From Martelella mediterranea DSM 17316 (GTDB lineage: Bacteria; Pseudomonadota; Alphaproteobacteria; Rhizobiales; Rhizobiaceae), in contig NZ_CP020330.1 of assembly GCF_002043005.1 (NCBI RefSeq), positions 1,816,001 through 1,880,000 on the forward strand: 64,000 bases of DNA. The letters run 5' to 3'. Shown in pieces: positions 54,446-62,146 of the stretch. Each line of letters opens with the position of its first letter. Position 1 is the stretch's first letter. The notes beneath the pieces are model-generated. The model did not search any database. It had not been told where the DNA came from and saw only the letters and a program-made list of their open reading frames with translations. Both the position numbers and the translations under genes were made by a program.

Positions 54446-54860
54446 CTGCGAGCTTCATCAACATCTGGGCGGCATCGACTTGGTCGCCGTCTTCTATAAG
54501 GATTTTCGCTATTACCCCGTCTTGTTCGGCAGCGATCGCCGTCATGATCTTCATCGCCTCGATCAGACAGACCGTCTGGCCTTTCGAAACCCGGTCACCG
54601 ACCGTCACGAAGGGACGCGCGCCCGGCTTGTCGGCGAGGTAGCAGACACCGCCGAGCGGTGCGGAAATGCCTCTGAAAGCGGGCGTTTCATCCGCGATAG
54701 CGGGCGTCGGCGCAGGCGGCGGGGACTTACGCGCGGATGGCGAAACAGCGCCGCTGACCATCGATACCTTGTTGCCGTCTTCCTCATAGGAGAAGGCTGC
54801 AAGGCCGTTCTTTCGGACCCAGGTCATACGGGCGATCAGGTTTTCCGTCGTGATCGGCAT
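54438..54860 (-). CDS. Biotin carboxyl carrier protein, AccB-type
   Basis: A 140-residue protein with an N-terminal helical/strand region, a Pro/Ala-rich linker (SPPPAPTPAIADETP) and a C-terminal biotinyl domain. VCLIEAMKIMTAI provides Lys104 in the EAMKIM motif, so it should be biotinylated. It is the first gene of the carboxylase/oxoprolinase operon and partners AccC. The contrast with the Cys-bearing paralogue at 51064 suggests two carrier-like chains in one complex. Confidence 0.92.
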   Translation of the reverse strand: MPITTENLIARMTWVRKNGLAAFSYEEDGNKVSMVSGAVSPSARKSPPPAPTPAIADETPAFRGISAPLGGVCYLADKPGARPFVTVGDRVSKGQTVCLIEAMKIMTAIAAEQDGVIAKILIEDGDQVDAAQMLMKLADD

Positions 54861-55082
54861 CCAGTTTTCGCGTCCTGATTTGCTTTTGGAACCAGCGTTT
54901 CGTCAAAAACTAGCATCGCAAGCCTGCAATGACGTCAGAGCGCTTTGGCATGACGTGGGGCTGCGACATAGGCATTGCCGATTACATCAGATGCACACGG
55001 TCTTATCGCCCGGCCCTGGCGCTGCCTATGCTTGCCTGCAACAGGCGGGACATGCCCGTCATCACGATAAAAGGGTGAGGAA

Positions 55083-55757
55083 ATGCCGCACATCAAGACC
55101 AAAATCGAACGCGCCAAGCCGGAAGACGTGGCAGCGCTTGCCAAATTCGGCAGCGCGACGATCCACGAGGCGCAGGGACGTCTCGGCGCGCTCAGCTCGC
55201 GCATCAAGCCTATCGATCGCAACATGTCGCTCTGCGGTCCGGCGTTCACGGTCGAAAGCTCGCCCCGCGACAACATCATGCTGCAGCTTGCGATTCATTA
55301 TGCGCTGCCGGGCGATGTGATTGTTGTCTCCGCCGGTGAATACGAGGAAGCCGGCAGTTTCGGCGATGTCCTAGGCAATGCCTGCCTTGCAAAGGGGATT
55401 GCCGGTGTCGTTACCGATACGGGCGTGCGCGATACACTTCAGCTTATCGAACTCGGCCTGCCGGTATTCTCGCTCAGCGTCTGCATCAAGGGCACGGTCA
55501 AGGAAACGCTTGGCCGCGTCAATGCCGACATCATCGTCGGCGGTGAAGTGATCCGCCCCGGCGACGTCATCTGCGGCGATGCCGATGGCCTTGTCATGGT
55601 CAGGAAGGAAGACGCAGCCGAGGTGGCGAAGAAATCCCAGGCCCGCGAAGATGCCGAAGCCGGGTTCATTCAGGCTTACAAGGATGGCCGCACCATCATC
55701 GATGTCTGCAATCTGGAAGCCGTGCTGAAGACCAAGGGTCTGACCACCGACCTTTAA
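55083..55757 (+). CDS. RraA-family aldolase/decarboxylase-like protein
   Basis: A 224-residue protein of the RraA/HMG-CHA aldolase family, starting MPHIKTKIERAKPEDVAALAKFGSATIHEAQGR. VSAGEYEEAGSFGDVLGNACLAKGIAGVVTDTGVRDT contains the G-x20-RD motif that binds the metal and pyruvate enolate in 4-carboxy-4-hydroxy-2-oxoadipate aldolases and oxaloacetate decarboxylases. The presence of that motif favours an enzyme over the RNase E inhibitor role. It is divergent from accB and precedes the gluconate-type genes by 37 bases, so it may cleave or decarboxylate a sugar-acid product. Confidence 0.87.
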   Translation: MPHIKTKIERAKPEDVAALAKFGSATIHEAQGRLGALSSRIKPIDRNMSLCGPAFTVESSPRDNIMLQLAIHYALPGDVIVVSAGEYEEAGSFGDVLGNACLAKGIAGVVTDTGVRDTLQLIELGLPVFSLSVCIKGTVKETLGRVNADIIVGGEVIRPGDVICGDADGLVMVRKEDAAEVAKKSQAREDAEAGFIQAYKDGRTIIDVCNLEAVLKTKGLTTDL

Positions 55758-55794
55758 GCCTACACTTCAACTCTTGCACGCAGGGAGATTTCGG

Positions 55795-56559
55795 ATGTCG
55801 GACATGTTCAGACTGGATGGCAAGATCGCGCTGGTGACAGGCTCGAGCCAGGGGATCGGCAATGCGCTGGCGCAAGGGCTCGCGGACCAGGGCGCCATTC
55901 CGGTGATCAACGGTCGCGATGCAGCTAGGACCGAAGCCGCGGTCGAGGCTTTCCGCAAGCAGGGGATCAAGGCCTGGCCTGCGATCTTCGACGTGACGGA
56001 TCGGGCTTCCGTGGAAGCCGGGATCGCAAAGATCGAGGACGAGATCGGACCGATCGAAATCCTCATCAACAATGCCGGCATTCAGTACCGCACGCCGCTT
56101 GAGGATTTTCCCGCCGAGCAGTGGCAGCGTCTTTTCGATACCAATGTGTCGGGGACATTCTACACCGGTCAGGCGGTGGCCCGGCACATGATCGGTCGCG
56201 GTCGCGGCAAGATCATCAATATCTGCTCGGTGCAGAGCGAACTCGCCCGGCCCGGCATTGCGCCCTATACCGCTACCAAGGGCGCGGTGCGCAACCTGAC
56301 GCGCGGCATGTGCACCGACTGGGCGAAATACGGCCTGCAGATCAATGCGATCGCGCCGGGCTATTTCGAAACGCCGCTCAATCAGGCGCTCGTCGATGAT
56401 CCTGCATTTACCGCCTGGCTTGAAAAGCGCACGCCCGCCGGAAGGTGGGGCAATGTCGAGGAACTGATCGGCGCCGCCGTGTTTCTCGCTTCATCGGCGT
56501 CGTCCTTCGTCAACGGCCACACGCTTGCCGTGGATGGCGGCATCACCGTGAGTGTCTGA
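55795..56559 (+). CDS. Gluconate 5-dehydrogenase-like SDR (IdnO-type)
   Basis: A 254-residue SDR starting MSDMFRLDGKIALVTGSSQGIGNALAQGLADQG. It has TGSSQGIG, NNAGIQYRTPLEDF, NICSVQSELARPGIAPYTATKGAVRNLTRGMCTDWAKYGLQINAIAPGYFETPLNQALVDDPAFTAWL, characteristic of the IdnO/Gno group that interconverts 5-keto-D-gluconate and D-gluconate. Catalytic Ser and YTATK are intact. It overlaps the kinase gene by one base (TGATG), so the two are coupled. Confidence 0.9.
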   Translation: MSDMFRLDGKIALVTGSSQGIGNALAQGLADQGAIPVINGRDAARTEAAVEAFRKQGIKAWPAIFDVTDRASVEAGIAKIEDEIGPIEILINNAGIQYRTPLEDFPAEQWQRLFDTNVSGTFYTGQAVARHMIGRGRGKIINICSVQSELARPGIAPYTATKGAVRNLTRGMCTDWAKYGLQINAIAPGYFETPLNQALVDDPAFTAWLEKRTPAGRWGNVEELIGAAVFLASSASSFVNGHTLAVDGGITVSV

Positions 56560-57122
56560 TGGCGGTTCAGGTCGTGGTCATGGGAGTCAGTGGTTGCGGG
56601 AAATCGACGCTGGGCCGCCGCCTTGCGCAGGCTTTTCAAACGCGGTTTGTGGAAGGCGACGACCTCCACAGTGTCGACAACGTTGACAGGATGCGCGCCG
56701 GCATCCCGCTTCAGGATGAAGATCGCTGGCCGTGGCTGGAGCGCATCGGCGAAGAGCTGGCGTGCGCTGGCAAGCAGGATAGCGGGGTTGTGGTCGCCTG
56801 CTCAGCGCTGAAGAAATCCTACCGCGATCTGTTGCGCCGCACGGCGGGGCCGGGGCTCCGCTTCATCCATCTGCGCGGAGAGCGCGCTGCGCTGAAAGCC
56901 CGTATGGAGGCCCGGCAAGACCATTACATGCCCGCGACCCTGCTGGACAGCCAGCTCGCGACGCTCGAGCCGACCGATGGCGAGGACGATGTGCTTGCGC
57001 TTGATTTCGCCAGTCCTGCCGACCGGTTGCAGGCAAAGGCTGCCGCGTTTCTACGCCAGTCGGCCAATTCCATCATCACCAATGCTTCGCTTCCCGTTCC
57101 GGCAGGCTCGGCACGACAATAA
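56559..57122 (+). CDS. Gluconate kinase
   Basis: A 187-residue kinase starting MAVQVVVMGVSGCGKSTLGRRLAQAF, with the P-loop at residues 9-16. FVEGDDLHSVDNVDRMRAGIPLQDEDRWPWLERIG is the typical gluconokinase substrate segment, and VVACSALKKSYRDLLR follows. It phosphorylates gluconate to 6-phosphogluconate, which enters the pentose phosphate or Entner-Doudoroff pathway. The last residues (SLPVPAGSARQ) extend slightly past the usual length. Translation start overlaps the upstream stop. Confidence 0.92.
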   Translation: MAVQVVVMGVSGCGKSTLGRRLAQAFQTRFVEGDDLHSVDNVDRMRAGIPLQDEDRWPWLERIGEELACAGKQDSGVVVACSALKKSYRDLLRRTAGPGLRFIHLRGERAALKARMEARQDHYMPATLLDSQLATLEPTDGEDDVLALDFASPADRLQAKAAAFLRQSANSIITNASLPVPAGSARQ

Positions 57123-57141
57123 TTTCCAGCAGGAGCACTTT

Positions 57142-58176
57142 ATGAAAGCCGCCATCATTCATGCCGCAAAGGATTTGCGGATCGAGGAAATTGCCTCGCA
57201 ACAGGTCGCAGCCGGGCAGGTCGAGGTCCAGATCGGCGTCGGCGGCATCTGTGGGTCCGATCTGCATTATTACAATCACGGCGGTTTCGGCGATGTCCGT
57301 TTGCGCGAACCGATGATCCTCGGCCATGAGGTCGCCGGTACGGTGACCGCGCTTGGCGAGGGCGTGAGCGGGTTTGCCATCGGCGACCGTGTTGCGGTGT
57401 CGCCGTCGCGGCCGTGCGGTGACTGTGCCTACTGCCAGAAGGGCCTTCAGAACCACTGCGTGAACATGCGCTTTTACGGCAGCGCCATGCCGATGCCGCA
57501 CATCCAGGGCGCATTCCGGGAGCGTCTGATCGCCGAAGCCTGGCAGTGCCACAAAGTCGCCGCTGGCGTTTCGCTTGGCGAGGCGGCGATGGCGGAGCCT
57601 CTGGCCGTGACGCTACATGCCGTCAACCGCGCCGGTTCGCTTTTGGGCAAGCGAGTGCTGATTTCCGGCTGCGGTCCGATCGGCGCGCTCTGCATCGTCG
57701 CGGCGCGGGCGCATGGCGCCCGTGAGATCGTCGTGACCGACGTCATGGCAGGAGCCCTCGCATTCGGCGAAGCTGTCGGGGCCGACCGCACCATCAATGT
57801 CGCCGACAATGTGGAAGCGCTTGAAGCCTACGGCGCAGGCAAGGGCTATTTCGATGTGATGTTCGAGGCATCCGGCAATGCGCGGGCGCTTGCAAGCGGC
57901 CTCAAGGCGCTTGCGCCGCGCGGCATCCTCGTCCAGCTCGGCCTTGGCGGCGATGTCGCCCTGCCGCAGAACCTCGTTGTTTCAAAGGAAATCGAAATTC
58001 GCGGCTCGTTCCGGTTTCATGAAGAATACGGACTTGCTGTCGATCTGCTCAACAAGGGCCTTGTCGACGTCAAACCGCTCATCAGCGCCACCTATCCGCT
58101 GGCCGATGCCGTCGAGGCATTCGAAAAGGCCGGCAATCGCGCAGAGTCGATGAAGGTACAGTTGAAATTCGAATAG
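57142..58176 (+). CDS. L-idonate 5-dehydrogenase-like zinc alcohol dehydrogenase
   Basis: A 344-residue medium-chain dehydrogenase starting MKAAIIHAAKDLRIEEIASQQVAAGQVEVQIGVGGICGSDLHYYNHGGFGDVRLREPMILGHEVAGTV. GICGSDLHYY and GHE carry the catalytic zinc ligands, and CGDCAYCQKGLQNHC the four structural zinc cysteines. ISGCGPIGALCIVAARAHGA is the NAD(P) loop. The opening and HYYNHGGFG motif are typical of IdnD, which oxidises L-idonate to 5-ketogluconate. Placement with IdnO-like and kinase genes completes a route from L-idonate to 6-phosphogluconate. Confidence 0.9.
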   Translation: MKAAIIHAAKDLRIEEIASQQVAAGQVEVQIGVGGICGSDLHYYNHGGFGDVRLREPMILGHEVAGTVTALGEGVSGFAIGDRVAVSPSRPCGDCAYCQKGLQNHCVNMRFYGSAMPMPHIQGAFRERLIAEAWQCHKVAAGVSLGEAAMAEPLAVTLHAVNRAGSLLGKRVLISGCGPIGALCIVAARAHGAREIVVTDVMAGALAFGEAVGADRTINVADNVEALEAYGAGKGYFDVMFEASGNARALASGLKALAPRGILVQLGLGGDVALPQNLVVSKEIEIRGSFRFHEEYGLAVDLLNKGLVDVKPLISATYPLADAVEAFEKAGNRAESMKVQLKFE

Positions 58177-58233
58177 CCGCGGTCGGATCGCGGCTCTGGC
58201 GCCGCACAACGATAAAATCAGAGGAAATTCTCG

Positions 58234-59181
58234 ATGTCGAAACCGGATGTACTGCAGCTCGGTCCCTATCCCGAATGGGACATGGAGCGTCTGGACGGCC
58301 TTTTCACCATGCACCCCCTGTTTGCGGTTGACGACAAGGCGGCATATCTCGCCGAACACGGCGGGAAGATCCGCGCTATCGCAACCCGCGGGGAGCTTGG
58401 CGCCACCCGGGCCCTGATCGAGGCTTTGCCGGCACTTGAAATCATCAGCGTCTACGGCGTTGGCTTCGATGCCGTCGATCTGGATGCGGCGCGCGAGCGC
58501 GGGATCCGCGTCACCAATACACCCGATGTGCTGACCGGCGACGTCGCCGATTTTGGCATCGCGATGATGCTCTGCCTGTCGCGCGGCATGATCGGCGCGG
58601 AAAAATGGGCGCGTTCCGGCGACTGGGCCGCGCATGGCACATATCCGGCCCAGCGCAGGGTATTCGGCAAGCGAGCAGGGGTGCTGGGTCTCGGCCGCAT
58701 CGGCTTCGAGGTTGCCCGCCGGCTTTCAGGCTTTGATATGGAGATCGCCTACAGCGATATCGGTCCGAAGGACTATGCGCGCGACTGGCAGTTCGTCGAG
58801 AACCCGGAAGAACTTGCCGCCCGCTCGGATTTCCTGTTCGTGACCCTTGCCGCCTCAAAGGCCACGCGCCACACCGTTGGCCGCAGAGTTTTCGAAGCGC
58901 TCGGGCCGGAGGGCATGCTGATCAACATATCGCGGGCCTCGAATATCGATGAAGAGGCTCTTCTTTCGGCGCTTGAGAGCGGCAAGCTCGGCGCGGCAGC
59001 ACTCGACGTGTTCGAAAACGAGCCGGATTTCGATGCGCGGTTTCGCGCATGCAGAAATGTCCTGCTTCAACCCCACCTTGCTTCCGGCACGGTTGAAACT
59101 CGAAAGGCCATGGGCAAGCTGATGATCGATAATCTGGAAGCGCATTTCGCCGGCGTCGCCCTGCCGACGCCGGTAATATGA
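58234..59181 (+). CDS. D-isomer-specific 2-hydroxyacid dehydrogenase
   Basis: A 315-residue protein starting MSKPDVLQLGPYPEWDMERLDGLF. The nucleotide loop is GVLGLGRIGFEVARRLSGFDMEIAYSDI, and the catalytic Arg, Glu and His appear in NISRASNIDEEAL, LDVFENEPDFD and LLQPHLASGTVETR. Related enzymes reduce glyoxylate, hydroxypyruvate or 2-ketoaldonates. In this cluster a 2-keto-L-gulonate or 2-ketogluconate reductase role would supply L-idonate or gluconate to the other enzymes; that is inference from context. It follows the idonate dehydrogenase gene by 57 bases. Confidence 0.87.
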   Translation: MSKPDVLQLGPYPEWDMERLDGLFTMHPLFAVDDKAAYLAEHGGKIRAIATRGELGATRALIEALPALEIISVYGVGFDAVDLDAARERGIRVTNTPDVLTGDVADFGIAMMLCLSRGMIGAEKWARSGDWAAHGTYPAQRRVFGKRAGVLGLGRIGFEVARRLSGFDMEIAYSDIGPKDYARDWQFVENPEELAARSDFLFVTLAASKATRHTVGRRVFEALGPEGMLINISRASNIDEEALLSALESGKLGAAALDVFENEPDFDARFRACRNVLLQPHLASGTVETRKAMGKLMIDNLEAHFAGVALPTPVI

Positions 59182-59208
59182 AACCTCGCGGGTGATCAGG
59201 ATAAGTCC

Positions 59209-59415
59209 GTGCAGCGCATTCCCGAGCTTCGCACAGGCAGCTATTTCTCGAGCTTCCTCGTGCAGCATAGCCCCGACTTGTGGCTGTTTGGGCATACTCA
59301 CCGACACCTGAGCGGAAAAGTCGGAAGAACGCCTATCATGAACGTTTCTTTCGGGTATCCGGAAAACGTCAGTGTTGGTGCGGAAGCGGATGTGTTGCTG
59401 CCGGGGGCTGATTGA
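59209..59415 (+). pseudogene. Metallophosphoesterase C-terminal fragment
   Basis: A 68-residue frame contains LVQHSPDLWLFGHTHRHLSGKVGRTPIMNVSFGYPENV, the GHTH metal-binding motif and tail of calcineurin-like phosphoesterases. The rest of the domain (DxH, GNHD and related motifs) is absent. A GTG at 59209 gives a possible start, but the fragment is most likely what remains of a larger gene. Confidence 0.7.
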
Positions 59416-59573
59416 TACAGAGAAAGCCGGCCTTTTGGCGCTGGAAGCTTAGTACCGGCTGGGCGGCGCTGCGCGGCATCTATTTTTCAATTCATGGGTA
59501 AGGGGCGAAAGCAGCAGGCCCCCGATTGGGTAGGCCGCGATGGCTCCAAGGCATCGCCGTCGGTCGCATATCG

Positions 59574-59600
59574 AAAAACCGACTTTTGTCGCAAAGTCGG
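59574..59600 (-). terminator. Terminator for tRNA-Ile(CAU) transcript
   Basis: CCGACTTT and AAAGTCGG form a stem around 59579-59600. On the minus strand it is followed by a run of five T, so it is placed and oriented to end the tRNA transcript. Confidence 0.7.
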
Positions 59601-59640
59601 CGTTTCAGTGTCGGACGACAACAACAGTTATTGATTTAAA

Positions 59641-59716
59641 TGGTGGGCCTGGAGGGACTCGAACCCCCAACCAAGCGGTTATGAGCCGCCGGCTCTAACC
59701 ATTGAGCTACAGGCCC
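59641..59716 (-). tRNA. tRNA-Ile2 (anticodon CAU, lysidine-type)
   Basis: The 76-nt cloverleaf begins GGGCCTGTAGCTCAATGG on the minus strand and ends with encoded CCA at 59641-59643. Acceptor GGGCCTG pairs with CAGGCCC; the anticodon arm GGCGG/CCGCT presents loop CTCATAA; the T arm is GGGGGTTCGAGTCCCTC. The CAU anticodon could mean Met, but the body (GTTAGAGC, GGCGGCTCATAACCGCTTGG) closely matches E. coli tRNA-Ile2, whose C34 becomes lysidine and reads AUA. Confidence 0.92.
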
Positions 59717-59877
59717 CCTGTCTTTGGCCGAAAGAGACCTGGACGGGCCGCGCTGGCAATGGCTCCTTGCGCGGACCCTCCGACTACTCCAAATTCATGG
59801 GCATCGCAAGTTCCCGCCGCATTGGCTTCACAATTGCCGGCCAAGAGGAGGGGATGCCATTTTAAGGAGGGATATCC

Positions 59878-60606
59878 ATGGCCACATTACCCGTTCGTCT
59901 CGCCGCCGCGGGCCTGCTTTTCGCGCTCCCGCTTGCCGGCACGGCAGCCCTTGCGGATGGCGCTGCGCCGCCGGCCGTCATCAATGTCTCCGCCGATGGC
60001 GATGCCACGCTGGTGCCGGACATGGCCACCGTCTCGCTGTCCGTTGTCAGCCAGGCCGATGACACGGCGACCGCGCTTTCGGACAATTCGGCCGCCATGC
60101 AGAAGGTCATCGACGCGCTGAAGCAGAACGGCATCGCCGACAAGGACGTCCAGACCAGCAATTTCTCGGTGAGCCCGCGCTATCAGCAGGTCAAGGCCGA
60201 TGATGGAACAATGACCAGCGAGATCGTCGGCTATGAGGTGCAGAACGGCCTCAACGTTAGGGTGCGCGATCTCTCGAAGCTCTCCGCCGTGCTCGATCAG
60301 GCGGTCAAGCTCGGGGTCAATTCAGGCGGCGGGATTTCGTTTTCCAACAGCGATCCCTCTGCGGCGGAAGACGAGGCCCGGCGCGAGGCCGTGGCCAACG
60401 CGCTCGCCAAGGCCGAAACGCTGGCCGAGGCCGCCGGCGTTACGCTCGGCAAGGTTATGTCGATCTCCGAACAGAGTTCGATGCCGCAGCCGATGATGAT
60501 GCGCGCCGACGTGATGATGGCGAAAGCCGAAGGCGCCCCGCCGATCGCGGCCGGTGAAAACACCTACAACATCACCGTCAACATGACGCTGGCGATCGAG
60601 CAGTAA
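59878..60606 (+). CDS. SIMPL-domain (DUF541) periplasmic protein
   Basis: A 242-residue protein with a Sec signal peptide (MATLPVRLAAAGLLFALPLAGTAALA). The SIMPL domain runs from about residue 32 (VINVSADGDATLVPDMATVSLSVVSQ) to the C-terminus, with the YEVQNGLNVRVRDLSKLSAVLDQAVKLGVNS and AVANALAKAETLAEAAGVTLGKV blocks typical of the family. E. coli YggE, a relative, reduces oxidative stress by an unknown mechanism. AGGAGG lies upstream of the start, and the gene is probably transcribed alone. Confidence 0.9.
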   Translation: MATLPVRLAAAGLLFALPLAGTAALADGAAPPAVINVSADGDATLVPDMATVSLSVVSQADDTATALSDNSAAMQKVIDALKQNGIADKDVQTSNFSVSPRYQQVKADDGTMTSEIVGYEVQNGLNVRVRDLSKLSAVLDQAVKLGVNSGGGISFSNSDPSAAEDEARREAVANALAKAETLAEAAGVTLGKVMSISEQSSMPQPMMMRADVMMAKAEGAPPIAAGENTYNITVNMTLAIEQ

Positions 60607-61075
60607 AGCCGGCTTCGGCCCGGTCCGGCGCGTTCTCGCCGGATCCGGGCATGCCGGCGCTTCCGGCGTAGCGTGTCAAAGAAGCCGTCTCTCCTGCCTT
60701 GCCGCTCGGGCGGTCGTCCGTCGGCCCCGTTCTATCTGCCACTCGCTGCTGACGGCGCGCTATTTTTCCGCGGCGATCTGATGTCTGTTTCAGGCGGCCT
60801 TGCTAGCTCTCGTACGGTCGCGGATATCTGCCAGTATTTTTGTCTTCCGGCTCGCCGCAACGGGTGGAGCGAGACCGGACGCGGGCTTGACCGCGCCAAA
60901 ATTTTCGCTGGATCGCATAACATTCATACGCGTGCCGTGGTATTTGTAAGCCAGCGTCGGAAAGCGCGAGATCTGAAGGCGATATGCCGCATTGTCATGG
61001 TCTTTCCCGCCGCTAGGGTGGAAAGCGTGATTGCGTGTGGCAGTTTGTGGACCACGCCGGAATGGGGATTTCAGA
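60607..61075. other. Intergenic region, stem-loop then no recognised gene
   Basis: A GC-rich stem-loop (GGTCCGGCG at 60622-60630 with CGCCGGATCC at 60637-60646) follows the SIMPL gene stop and could aid termination, though no T-run follows. Short open frames on both strands in the rest have no recognisable family. A regulator might be expected before the HlyD/RbbA genes but none was seen. Confidence 0.4.
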
Positions 61076-62146
61076 GTGCGGACAGGGTTGGGTAAATGGG
61101 TCGCGATCATCGTCCTCGTTGCCGTTGCGGCGGGCGGCTACGCCGCTTGGCGCAATCTCAACGGCGATACGCTTCCTGAGGGAATTGCCAGCGGCAACGG
61201 CCGTATCGAGGCGACGGAGATCGATATCTCCGCCAAGTCCGCCGGACGGATCAGCGAGATTTTCGTCAATGAGGGCGATCTCATCCAGGCCGGCGAGAAA
61301 CTGGTGCAGATGGACACCAGGCAGCTCGAGGCGCAAAAACGCGAGGCCGAGGCCAATCTGCGCAGCGCCCGCACCGGCGTGGACGCGGCCAATGCCACGA
61401 TAGAACAGGCGAAGGCCGAAAAACGGGCCGCCGAAGCCATCGTCGAACAGCGCAAGGCCCAGCTCAGTTCCGCCGAAGCCACTTTCGCGCGTTTTCAGAG
61501 ACTGGTGCAGACCAATGTGTCCTCGAGACAGGCGCTCGAGGATGCCGAGGCGGCGGCGTTGCAGGCCAAGGCCGCCATGGCCGCCGGCGAGGCTTCGTCC
61601 GCCGCCGCAAGCGCGGCCGTCAGCACCGCCGAAGTTCAGCTTGCGAAGGCGGAGGCGGCAATCGATGCGGCTCAGGCCAGCATAGACTATATCCAGTCGA
61701 TCATCGATGACAGCACCCTGACCGCGCCGCGTCCCGGCCGCGTGCAGTATCTCGTCGCCCAGCCGGGCGAGATCGTTGCCGCCGGCGGTCGCATTCTCAA
61801 CATCGTCGATCTGACCGACGTCTATATGAATTTCTTCTTGCCGACCGAACAGGCGGGCCGGACGGCAATCGGCGCCGAGACCCGGCTGGTGCTCGACGCC
61901 GCGCCGCAATTCACCATACCGGCCAGCATTTCCTACGTTTCCGATGTCGCCCAGTTCACGCCGAAGACCGTCGAGACCGAAGAGGAGCGCCAGAAGCTGA
62001 TGTTCCGGGTCAAGGCCCGGATCGACCCGGACCTGTTGCGCGAGCATATCGACCTCGTCAAGACCGGCCTGCCCGGCGTCGCCTATGTGCGCTATGATCC
62101 CGATGCCGTCTGGCCCGATGCGCTTGAAGGAAATCTGGCCCGATGA
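61076..62146 (+). CDS. HlyD-family periplasmic adaptor
   Basis: A 356-residue protein, GTG start at 61076 with GGGGA upstream. An N-terminal membrane anchor ([20 protein letters not shown]) is followed by a barrel-sandwich half ([46 protein letters not shown]), a long Ala/Glu/Arg-rich coiled coil of about 130 residues and the second half ([37 protein letters not shown]). It matches YhiI/YbhG-like adaptors. Its stop overlaps the start of the RbbA-type gene (ATGA), so both products are made together and probably form an efflux complex. Confidence 0.9.
   Translation: MRTGLGKWVAIIVLVAVAAGGYAAWRNLNGDTLPEGIASGNGRIEATEIDISAKSAGRISEIFVNEGDLIQAGEKLVQMDTRQLEAQKREAEANLRSARTGVDAANATIEQAKAEKRAAEAIVEQRKAQLSSAEATFARFQRLVQTNVSSRQALEDAEAAALQAKAAMAAGEASSAAASAAVSTAEVQLAKAEAAIDAAQASIDYIQSIIDDSTLTAPRPGRVQYLVAQPGEIVAAGGRILNIVDLTDVYMNFFLPTEQAGRTAIGAETRLVLDAAPQFTIPASISYVSDVAQFTPKTVETEEERQKLMFRVKARIDPDLLREHIDLVKTGLPGVAYVRYDPDAVWPDALEGNLAR

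Noticed and set aside
59641..59716. tRNA-Met
   Set aside because: The anticodon is CAU but the body matches tRNA-Ile2 of E. coli more closely than elongator or initiator tRNA-Met.
60673..61095. Possible 140-residue protein before the HlyD gene
   Set aside because: No family resemblance, no ribosome binding site, and it overlaps the better supported GTG start at 61076.
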